Below the pieces are notes generated by a model, which saw nothing but the letters and a program-made list of their open reading frames with translations, was not told the origin of the DNA and made no database searches. Made by a program: the position numbers and the translations under genes. From NCBI GenBank assembly GCA_902630915.1, contig CACOWD010000019.1, positions 1-5,189 of the forward strand: a stretch of DNA of 5,189 bases. Direction: 5' to 3'. Shown piece by piece: positions 1-5,189 of the stretch (position 1 is its first letter; each line of letters begins with the position of its first letter). This stretch comes from an uncultured Pelagibacteraceae bacterium. GTDB taxonomy: Bacteria; Pseudomonadota; Alphaproteobacteria; Pelagibacterales; Pelagibacteraceae.

Positions 1-101
1 CAATGTTAATAAATATTCATAATTTAATTTATAGATTAGAGCCAAACGATAAAGAATTGAGGATTTTTGCAAGTATTATAAGCGCTTTAAGTAGAAATTA
101 A
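1..101 (+). CDS. C-terminal end of a probable TrmJ/SpoU-family RNA methyltransferase (partial)
   Basis: A plus-strand frame is open from the window edge and stops at TAA 99-101. It gives about 32 residues, including NIHNLIYRLEPNDKELRIF and the ending ISALSRN. The pattern N-I-x-N-(2)-x-R-x-x-P-x-(D/E)-x-E-(I/L)-R followed by an I-x-A-L end resembles the C-terminal tail of TrmJ-type (LasT/TrmH-fold) tRNA/rRNA 2'-O-methyltransferases of alphaproteobacteria. The SPOUT catalytic domain would lie upstream, outside the window, so no catalytic residue can be checked. The ATG at base 3 is probably internal, because the frame is open to the edge. The assignment rests only on tail resemblance and could be wrong; that a gene ends here is more certain than which gene it is. 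Confidence 0.5.
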   Translation, partial: MLINIHNLIYRLEPNDKELRIFASIISALSRN

Positions 102-115
102 AGAGTAAAGCTTAA

Positions 116-143
116 TTGACAAATTAGTCTGAAACCTTATAAA
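116..143 (+). promoter_or_regulatory. Sigma70-type promoter of rpsD
   Basis: A perfect -35 hexamer TTGACA (116-121) is followed after 16 bp by TATAAA (138-143), which matches five of six bases of the -10 consensus. It lies between the stop codon of the upstream gene (99-101) and the rpsD start (158). Transcription would be expected to start near base 149-151, leaving only about 7-9 nt before the ATG. Identified by eye from hexamer match and spacing; the start point is inferred. Confidence 0.65.
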
Positions 144-157
144 CACTCATAAAAAGC

Positions 158-775
158 ATGACAAAAAGATTAAAATCTAAACATAAAGTAGACAGAAGAT
201 TAAAGGCTAATCTGTGGGGAAGACCTAAAAGTCCTTTTAACTCTAGAGCATATCCCCCAGGTCAACATGGGCAAAATAAGAAAGGTAAACCAACTGATTA
301 TGGAGTTCAATTACAAGCAAAGCAAAAGTTGAAAGCTTACTATGGAAACATAAATGAGAGGCAATTTAGAAATATTTATAGAAAAGCCTTATCAAAAAAA
401 GGTGATACAACAGAAAACTTAATTGCTTTACTTGAAAGTAGACTAGATACTGTATGTTATAGAGCGAAGTTCGCTCCAACTGTCTTCTCTGCCAGACAAA
501 TCATAAATCACGGTCATATTAAGGTTAATAAAAAAAGAGTAAATATCTCAAGTTATTTAGTTAAAGATACTGATTTAGTTGAAGTGAGAGAGAAATCAAA
601 AAGTCTTACTTTAATTGATGGGTCTTTACAAAGTAAAGAAAGAGATGTACCTGAGTATATTCAACTAGACAATAAAAACAAAACTGCGAAGTTAGTGAGA
701 AAACCAAAGTTTTCCGAAGTACCTTATCCAGTTGTAATGGAGCCCAATTTAGTTATCGAATACTACTCTAGATAA
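158..775 (+). CDS. rpsD: 30S ribosomal protein S4
   Basis: Primary 16S rRNA-binding protein that nucleates assembly of the 30S body and contributes to decoding accuracy. The 205 residues match the family length. The N-terminal S4 region (about 1-93) has the signature [18 protein letters not shown] (22-39) and [16 protein letters not shown] (48-63), in the form typical of alphaproteobacteria. The S4 RNA-binding domain follows at about 94-155 ([31 protein letters not shown] region). The ending [11 protein letters not shown] is typical. There is no N-terminal cysteine cluster, so this is the zinc-free form. The ATG start gives the expected [14 protein letters not shown] beginning; no clear Shine-Dalgarno precedes it (AAAAAGC only). 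The gene stands alone with its own promoter, away from other ribosomal protein genes, and converges on grxD with a 5-bp gap. Confidence 0.98.
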   Translation: MTKRLKSKHKVDRRLKANLWGRPKSPFNSRAYPPGQHGQNKKGKPTDYGVQLQAKQKLKAYYGNINERQFRNIYRKALSKKGDTTENLIALLESRLDTVCYRAKFAPTVFSARQIINHGHIKVNKKRVNISSYLVKDTDLVEVREKSKSLTLIDGSLQSKERDVPEYIQLDNKNKTAKLVRKPKFSEVPYPVVMEPNLVIEYYSR

Positions 776-797
776 AAATTTTACAATAAATTTTTAT
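772..797. terminator. AT-only hairpin between convergent rpsD and grxD, candidate bidirectional terminator
   Basis: ATAAAAATTT (772-781) and AAATTTTTAT (788-797) form a perfect 10-bp inverted repeat around a 6-nt loop TACAAT. It covers the rpsD stop codon (773-775), the 5-bp intergenic gap, the grxD stop codon (783-781) and the last grxD codons. On the plus strand the stem runs into T797-801, giving a short U tract; on the minus strand no U run follows the stem. The stem has no G-C pairs, so it would be weak as an intrinsic terminator. It is, however, the only candidate in a gap with no other space. Confidence 0.4.
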
Positions 798-1098
798 TTT
801 TGAACAAATTTTTTAACTCACCGTTTTCAAACATTTCTTTTACGATATCACACCCTCCGACGAACTCACCTTTAACATAAAGTTGTGGAATAGTTGGCCA
901 ATCACTAAAATCTTTAATACCTTGTCTTAATGCTTCATCATCTAAAACATTTACACTTTTAAAATTTACGTTCAGATGTTTAAGTACATTAGAAACAGCC
1001 ATAGAAAATCCACATTGCGGAGCATTTGGAGTTCCCTTCATAAATAAACAAATATCATTTTTTTTAATTAGATCTTCGATTTTTGATTTAATTTCCAT
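781..1098 (-). CDS. grxD: Monothiol CGFS glutaredoxin (Grx4/GrxD family)
   Basis: Cytosolic class II glutaredoxin. Family members bind a bridging [2Fe-2S] cluster with glutathione and pass it to target proteins, alone or as a heterocomplex with BolA-type proteins. The 105 residues form a single glutaredoxin domain. Visible motifs are FMKGTP (19-24, with conserved Lys21), the active-site CGFS (29-32, Cys29 as the single cluster ligand), the WPTIPQLYV segment (67-75) with the cis-proline after Ile, and GGCDI (81-85), which contributes to glutathione binding. It is the last gene of the minus-strand operon. Its ATG shares one base with the bolA stop codon (TAATG), and it has a strong Shine-Dalgarno inside the bolA 3' end. 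The neighbouring bolA is its expected physical partner. Nothing is missing from the family pattern. Confidence 0.95.
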   Translation of the reverse strand: MEIKSKIEDLIKKNDICLFMKGTPNAPQCGFSMAVSNVLKHLNVNFKSVNVLDDEALRQGIKDFSDWPTIPQLYVKGEFVGGCDIVKEMFENGELKNLFKNKNLL

Positions 1099-1328
1099 TA
1101 TTCTCCTTCTGTAGTTATAGATAAAGCATGTAACTCATTACCCATTTTTCCTTTTAAAGATTTATAAACTAGTTTGTGTTGCTCAATTTTATTTAAGTTA
1201 TTAAACATTTTAGATTGAATTTTTGCAGAATAATGATTGTTATCACCCATTAAGTCCTCGATTTCGATTTTTGCATCTGGAATAGACTCTTTAATTAATT
1301 TTTTTATTTCATCTAAAGGCAAAGGCAT
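1098..1328 (-). CDS. bolA: BolA-family protein (short BolA/IbaG-like form)
   Basis: Small BolA-fold protein of 76 residues, a partner of CGFS glutaredoxins in forming or transferring [2Fe-2S] clusters. The sequence shows the family pattern: an N-terminal helix ([19 protein letters not shown]), a beta segment and loop with [11 protein letters not shown] (27-37), the helix region [25 protein letters not shown] (47-71), and the near C-terminal His67 in the HAL context, the usual candidate cluster ligand. His32 in the loop could be the second BolA-side ligand, but that is inferred. The protein is about 25-30 residues shorter than E. coli BolA and looks like the short form common in alphaproteobacteria. 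Its ATG overlaps the purL stop by one base (TAATG), with no visible Shine-Dalgarno, suggesting translation coupled to purL. The symbol is used in the family sense; the exact subfamily is uncertain. Confidence 0.93.
   Translation of the reverse strand: MPLPLDEIKKLIKESIPDAKIEIEDLMGDNNHYSAKIQSKMFNNLNKIEQHKLVYKSLKGKMGNELHALSITTEGE
1103..1108 (-). promoter_or_regulatory. Shine-Dalgarno of grxD, inside the bolA 3' end
   Basis: Read on the minus strand, AGAAGGAGAATAATG precedes and includes the grxD start. AAGGAG lies 4 nt before the ATG. The same bases encode the last BolA residues Glu-Gly-Glu and its stop codon. It is the only strong Shine-Dalgarno at a gene junction in the visible operon. Confidence 0.75.
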
Positions 1329-3508
1329 TAATAATTATTATACCATTGGTTATTAATTTCATATAGGTCATTTATGCTTAATTTCATTTCACCTACGATT
1401 TCAAAATAGTCTTTTTGTGTAGTCCCAATATTTTCGTAAAAAATATCATTATTTTTAAGTATCTTTTCCACAGATTTCAAATTTTTTTTATCTATTTCTA
1501 AAATATACCTTCCTTGATCTTCTCCAAAAAAATATTGAGTTGAGTTTATCAATTTTTTTGATTGATCTATTTTTACTCCAAGTTTTGAACCCATAGACAT
1601 TTCACTAAGGGCAACAATTAGTCCCCCGCTAGAGATATCATGAGCTGCCAAAACGAGGTTAGCCTGGATTAGATTTAAAACTGTTTCTCCATTATTCTTT
1701 TCATTTAGAAGATTAATTTCGGGAGGCATACCGTCCAGAATTGAATAATTTTCTTTTAGATAACAGCTTTGGTCTAGATGACCAAATGTTTTTCCAATTA
1801 AAATAATTTCACTATTTTCGTTTTTAAAATTATGATTTAAAGGTTTTTTTAAATTATTTATCAAACCTACTCCTCCAATTACTGGTGTAGGAAAAATATT
1901 TTTCTTATTTGTGCCATTATAAAACGATACATTTCCAGAGACAACTGGGTAATTTAAGAATTCACAAGCTTCTTTAATACCTATTAAACATTCAGCAAAT
2001 TCACCCATTATTTTTTCATCCTCAGGGTTTCCAAAATTTAGACAATTAGTAATTGCTAAAGGTTTTGCACCTACAGAAATGATATTTCTCCAATTTTCAC
2101 AAACAATTTGTTTTCCACCACATACTGGATTTGATTTGCAATAGTTTGCAGACGAGTCAACTGATACCGCTATAGCTTTATCTTTGTTGTGTATTCTAAG
2201 AATAGCTGCATCTGAACCCGATCTTTGAAGAGTATCACCCATAACCATTTGGTCATATTGATTTGTTATCCAACTCTTATTTGAATGATTTGGAGATGAT
2301 AAAATTTTAATTAAAGCATCTTCCAACTTTATTTTTTTAAGTTTTTTAATTTCTGTTTTCTTTTTTGAAGGATTCTTTTTTGTCCATTTTCTATCATAAA
2401 TTGGTGCTTTAGAAGATAAAGCGTCAATAGGAATTTCACCTTCAATTTTTCCCTGAAATTTTAAAGTTAAATTATTTGTGTTTGTTGTTTTTCCAATTAC
2501 AACAAAATCTAGATCCCATTTTTTAAAAATTTTTTTAGCGTAATTTTCTTTTTCATCCTCTAAAATAATTAACATTCTTTCTTGGCTCTCAGATAGCATC
2601 ATTTCATAAGGCGTCATATTTTCTTCTCTACATGGAACTTTATCTAATTCTAATTCTATTCCTAAAGAACCTTTGGAAGCCATTTCAACACTTGATGAAG
2701 TTAAACCAGCAGCTCCCATATCTTGTATAGCTATAATTGAGTCATCTTTCATTAATTCCAGACATGCCTCTAGCAATAATTTTTCTGTAAATGGATCACC
2801 CACTTGTACCGTAGGTTTTTTTTCCTCAGAATTTTCATCAAACTCAGCCGAGGCCATTGACGCTCCATGTATACCATCTCTTCCAGTTTTTGAACCGACA
2901 TATACAACTGATTTATTTACGCCTTTTGCTTTAGAATAAAAAATTTTATCTTTACTAGCATGGCCTACTGCCATTGCATTTACTAAAATATTCTCATTAT
3001 ATGTATCGTTAAATTTTGTTTCACCTGCAACAGTGGGAATGCCTATACAGTTTCCATAACCTCCAATCCCAGAAACTACTCCATTTAATAAACTTTTTGT
3101 TTTTGGGTGGGAAGGTGAACCAAAATGTATTGAATTTAATAATGCTATCGGTCTTGCGCCCATTGTAAAAACATCTCTTAGTATTCCACCAACTCCGGTA
3201 GCCGCTCCTTGGTAAGGTTCAATGTAAGACGGGTGATTATGGCTCTCAATTTTAAATACAATTACATCGTTATCACCAATATCAATAACTCCTGCATTTT
3301 CTCCTGGACCCTGAATTACTTGCTTGCCTTTCGTGGGCAATTTTTTTAAATGTAATTTTGAGGATTTATAGGAACAATGTTCGTTCCACATAGCAGAGAA
3401 AATACCAAGTTCTAATAAATTTGGATCTCTTTTCATAAGTTTTTTAATACTATGATATTCCTCTTTTTTTAAACCATGTTTTTGAACTATTTTTTCTGTA
3501 ATTTTCAT
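1328..3508 (-). CDS. purL: Phosphoribosylformylglycinamidine synthase subunit PurL (small type)
   Basis: Synthase subunit of FGAM synthase: FGAR + glutamine + ATP gives FGAM + glutamate + ADP + Pi, step 4 of de novo purine synthesis, in the cytosol. The 726 residues fit the small PurL type (Bacillus/Thermotoga style), which needs separate PurS and PurQ, rather than the roughly 1,300-residue fused form. Motifs in order: [12 protein letters not shown] (40-51, catalytic His44), ESHNHP (88-93), [12 protein letters not shown] (101-112), QVGDPFTEK (235-243), [10 protein letters not shown] (263-272) and LSESQER (305-311). The second AIR-synthase-like half carries NCLNFGNPE and HDISSGGL (from about 623). 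A lysine-rich linker (374-394) separates the halves. The ATG start gives the expected helix before the HGLKKEEY segment. There is no Shine-Dalgarno; the start lies 4 bp after the purQ stop. No frameshift or lost motif is seen. Confidence 0.98.
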   Translation of the reverse strand: MKITEKIVQKHGLKKEEYHSIKKLMKRDPNLLELGIFSAMWNEHCSYKSSKLHLKKLPTKGKQVIQGPGENAGVIDIGDNDVIVFKIESHNHPSYIEPYQGAATGVGGILRDVFTMGARPIALLNSIHFGSPSHPKTKSLLNGVVSGIGGYGNCIGIPTVAGETKFNDTYNENILVNAMAVGHASKDKIFYSKAKGVNKSVVYVGSKTGRDGIHGASMASAEFDENSEEKKPTVQVGDPFTEKLLLEACLELMKDDSIIAIQDMGAAGLTSSSVEMASKGSLGIELELDKVPCREENMTPYEMMLSESQERMLIILEDEKENYAKKIFKKWDLDFVVIGKTTNTNNLTLKFQGKIEGEIPIDALSSKAPIYDRKWTKKNPSKKKTEIKKLKKIKLEDALIKILSSPNHSNKSWITNQYDQMVMGDTLQRSGSDAAILRIHNKDKAIAVSVDSSANYCKSNPVCGGKQIVCENWRNIISVGAKPLAITNCLNFGNPEDEKIMGEFAECLIGIKEACEFLNYPVVSGNVSFYNGTNKKNIFPTPVIGGVGLINNLKKPLNHNFKNENSEIILIGKTFGHLDQSCYLKENYSILDGMPPEINLLNEKNNGETVLNLIQANLVLAAHDISSGGLIVALSEMSMGSKLGVKIDQSKKLINSTQYFFGEDQGRYILEIDKKNLKSVEKILKNNDIFYENIGTTQKDYFEIVGEMKLSINDLYEINNQWYNNY

Positions 3509-3512
3509 TAAT

Positions 3513-4190
3513 TCAATTTAGTAAGCTTGAAAATAAATTAACACCATCAGTATTTGAAATCATTTTATCTATCATTCTTTCTGGATGAGGCATCATTCCT
3601 AAAATATTTTTTTTTGAATTAAAGACTCCAGCTATATTTTCAATTGCTCCGTTAGGGTTGGACCAATCGTTAATATCACCTTTTTGATCACAGTATTTAA
3701 AAGCTATTAATTTTTCACCGTTCAATTCTGCTAAATGATCTTTACTAGTAAAGTAGTTACCTTCATTATGCGCAATATTGATTTTTAAAACTTGATTTAA
3801 CTTATATTTGGAGGTGAATTTAGTTTTGTTATTCATGACTTTTATATTTATATCTCTATTTATGAATTTTAAATTCTTATTCTTTAACAACGTTCCTTTT
3901 AATAAACCTGTTTCAGTCAAAATTTGAAACCCATTGCAAATACCCAGAATTAAGCAACCTGAATTTGCAGCTTTTATTACTTCATCAATTATTAATGATT
4001 TTCCAGCAATAGCTCCTGATCGTAAATAATCTCCATAAGAAAATCCACCAGGAATGACTATAAGATCTGATTTTGGAAGAGATGTTTCTTTATGCCAAAC
4101 CATCTGATTCTTAAATTGCATTTTTTCTAAAGCTACTGCAATATCTCTGTCACAATTAGAACCTGGAAAAACTATTACTGATGATTTCAT
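3513..4190 (-). CDS. purQ: Phosphoribosylformylglycinamidine synthase subunit PurQ (glutaminase)
   Basis: Glutamine amidotransferase subunit of FGAM synthase; it hydrolyses glutamine and passes ammonia to PurL. The 225 residues form one class I (triad) amidotransferase domain, the usual length for free-standing PurQ. Visible are the N-terminal [10 protein letters not shown] (7-16), [17 protein letters not shown] (46-62), the nucleophile motif GICNGFQIL with Cys85 (83-91), and the rest of the triad in MPHPER (His202 and Glu204). The ATG overlaps the purS stop codon by one base (TAATG) and no Shine-Dalgarno is evident, so translation is probably coupled to purS. PurS upstream and PurL downstream complete the three-part enzyme. 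Confidence 0.98.
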   Translation of the reverse strand: MKSSVIVFPGSNCDRDIAVALEKMQFKNQMVWHKETSLPKSDLIVIPGGFSYGDYLRSGAIAGKSLIIDEVIKAANSGCLILGICNGFQILTETGLLKGTLLKNKNLKFINRDINIKVMNNKTKFTSKYKLNQVLKINIAHNEGNYFTSKDHLAELNGEKLIAFKYCDQKGDINDWSNPNGAIENIAGVFNSKKNILGMMPHPERMIDKMISNTDGVNLFSSLLN

Positions 4191-4429
4191 TATATTTTAC
4201 TTATCTTATAATCTTCTATAATTAAATTAACTAAAAGTTTCTCACACATTTGATTTATTTTTTTTTCTGCTAGACTTTGATCAGATTCATCTACTTCTAT
4301 TTCAAAGTATTTTCCTTGTCTTATATTTTTTAGACTGTTAATGCCCAGATTAGCTAGAGTATTTTGGACTACTTTACCTTGTGGGTCTAATACTTCTTTT
4401 TTAAGAGTAACTGTTACTGAGAATTTCAA
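4190..4429 (-). CDS. purS: Phosphoribosylformylglycinamidine synthase subunit PurS
   Basis: Small bridging subunit that joins PurQ to PurL in the three-part FGAM synthase; in studied bacteria it is present as a dimer in the complex. The 79 residues match the family: MKFSVTVTLKKEVLDPQGK at the start, NLGI (27-30), IRQGKYFEIEV (36-46) and the C-terminal CEKLLVNLIIEDYKI region. The start codon is TTG (4429-4427). The preceding in-frame codons up to the stop at 4450-4448 contain no ATG or GTG, and the TTG gives the family's expected N-terminus exactly. It begins one base after the purC stop (TAA-A-TTG). An A9 run on the coding strand covers the codons for Glu55 to Ile58. No Shine-Dalgarno is visible. 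Confidence 0.96.
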   Translation of the reverse strand: MKFSVTVTLKKEVLDPQGKVVQNTLANLGINSLKNIRQGKYFEIEVDESDQSLAEKKINQMCEKLLVNLIIEDYKISKI

Positions 4430-4430
4430 T

Positions 4431-5189
4431 TTATTTTTTCTTGAACTTTATAGGGATAGTTTTACCAAAATTTACTTCACTTATATTAGTTTCTTCAGGC
4501 ATTATTCCTAAACGTCTCGCGACCTCCTGATAAGCTTGAATTATATTACCAAGATCTTTTCTAAATCTATCTTTATCTAATTTCTTTTCAGTTTTGACAT
4601 CCCAGAGTCTGCAAGTATCAGGGCTTATCTCGTCTGCTAAAACAATTTCTTTTTGTTCTGTATCCTTGTTCCATGCCTTTCCATATTCAATTTTAAAATC
4701 AACTAATTTTATACCGACTGCTCTAAACATTCCTGTTAAAATATCATTTATTCTAAAAGTCATTTTGTTTATAATATCGATTTCATTTTCGGAAGCCCAT
4801 CCAAAAGCGAGTATGTGCTCTCTAGATATCAAAGGATCGTTTAGTTCATCTTTTTTATAGCAGTATTCTAGTAATGGTCTCTCCAATTGAGTTCCGTCAG
4901 GTATTCCTAATCTTTTTGTAAGAGACCCTGTAGCTATATTTCTGACAACAAACTCTAATGGAAATATTTCAGCTTTCCTAATAAGTTGCTCTCTCATATT
5001 AAGCCTTCTAATTAAATGAGTTTTTATCCCGCAATGGGATAAGCAAGTTAGTATGTGTTCAGATATTCTGTTATTCAAAACACCTTTACCTTCTACTTTT
5101 GCTTTTTTAAGATTATTGAAAGCCGTAGCATCATCTTTAAAATGTTGGATTACTAAATTTTTATCTTTGGTCTCATAAATTATTTTTGC
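4431..5189 (-). CDS. purC: SAICAR synthase PurC (5' end cut by window edge)
   Basis: Phosphoribosylaminoimidazole-succinocarboxamide synthase: CAIR + aspartate + ATP gives SAICAR, a later step of de novo purine synthesis. The frame is open to the window edge, with 252 residues visible; numbering here starts at the first visible residue. AKIIYE (1-6) is the end of the family's EGKAKxxY nucleotide-binding start, so only about 8-12 residues are missing. Further motifs: FKDDATAFN (17-25), [10 protein letters not shown] (34-43), [11 protein letters not shown] (83-93), LVDFKIEYG (162-170), [13 protein letters not shown] (185-197) and DKDRFR (205-210). A reading that starts at the TTG of 5078 would drop 37 well-conserved residues and is wrong. 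The tail after ARRLG (about 25 residues, ending in FKKK) is lineage-like. It is the first visible gene of the operon; its promoter is outside the window. Confidence 0.97.
   Translation of the reverse strand, partial: AKIIYETKDKNLVIQHFKDDATAFNNLKKAKVEGKGVLNNRISEHILTCLSHCGIKTHLIRRLNMREQLIRKAEIFPLEFVVRNIATGSLTKRLGIPDGTQLERPLLEYCYKKDELNDPLISREHILAFGWASENEIDIINKMTFRINDILTGMFRAVGIKLVDFKIEYGKAWNKDTEQKEIVLADEISPDTCRLWDVKTEKKLDKDRFRKDLGNIIQAYQEVARRLGIMPEETNISEVNFGKTIPIKFKKK

Noticed and set aside
85..103. Inverted repeat CTTTAA/TTAAAG at the end of the upstream gene as a terminator
   Set aside because: The stem is only 6 bp, has one G-C pair and is not followed by a T run. It is likely chance in AT-rich sequence.
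1331..1440. Internal promoter for bolA-grxD in the purL 3' end
   Set aside because: No -35/-10 pair with acceptable match and spacing was seen on the minus strand; AT-rich sequence gives many single TATA-like matches.
2673..2939. 88-residue plus-strand open frame
   Set aside because: It lies wholly inside purL on the opposite strand, in a region encoding conserved PurL motifs ([19 protein letters not shown]). It has no recognisable family and no ribosome binding site that I can see.
4594..4860. 88-residue plus-strand open frame with hydrophobic stretches
   Set aside because: It is antisense to the conserved core of purC ([21 protein letters not shown]). The apparent hydrophobicity follows from the complement of charged codons.
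4431..5078. purC taken as a 215-residue protein starting at TTG 5078
   Set aside because: The frame stays open to 5189 and encodes [15 protein letters not shown] and GKGV, the conserved PurC N-terminus. The TTG is an internal leucine.
1..5189. Mobile element, CRISPR array, defence or other undescribed system
   Set aside because: Nearly every base is assigned to conserved housekeeping genes; there are no direct repeats with spacers, no transposase or integrase, and no unexplained gap longer than about 60 bp.

Overview
The window is a compact, strongly AT-rich stretch of bacterial chromosome. Protein sequences and gene order point to an alphaproteobacterium with a streamlined genome, most likely of the SAR11/Pelagibacterales type. 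Supporting signs are the alphaproteobacterial style of ribosomal protein S4 and PurC, heavy use of Lys, Asn and Ile, almost no intergenic space, and the order purC-purS-purQ-purL-bolA-grxD. The lineage is judged from recognition, not from a search.

Layout: bases 1-101 (+) hold the last residues of an upstream gene, probably a TrmJ/SpoU-family RNA methyltransferase. Bases 102-157 carry a good sigma70-type promoter, placed so close to rpsD (158-775, +) that the mRNA leader would be only about 8 nt. A 10-bp AT-only hairpin spans the 5-bp gap between rpsD and the convergent grxD. The rest is one tightly packed minus-strand operon, read from high to low coordinates: purC (5' end cut by the window edge), purS (TTG start), purQ, purL, bolA and grxD. 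No gap exceeds 4 bp, and three junctions are TAATG stop/start overlaps.

Function: PurS, PurQ and PurL form the three-subunit phosphoribosylformylglycinamidine (FGAM) synthase, step 4 of de novo purine synthesis. PurC (SAICAR synthase) works later in the same pathway. The operon ends with a BolA-like protein and a CGFS monothiol glutaredoxin, known partners in iron-sulfur cluster handling. The operon promoter lies outside the window, beyond base 5189.

This is core housekeeping sequence. I see no mobile element, CRISPR array, tRNA or rRNA, toxin/defence gene or undescribed system. The points worth a second look concern expression: the near-leaderless rpsD mRNA, the TTG start of purS, stop-start coupling along the operon with one strong Shine-Dalgarno (before grxD), and the AT-only convergent terminator candidate.
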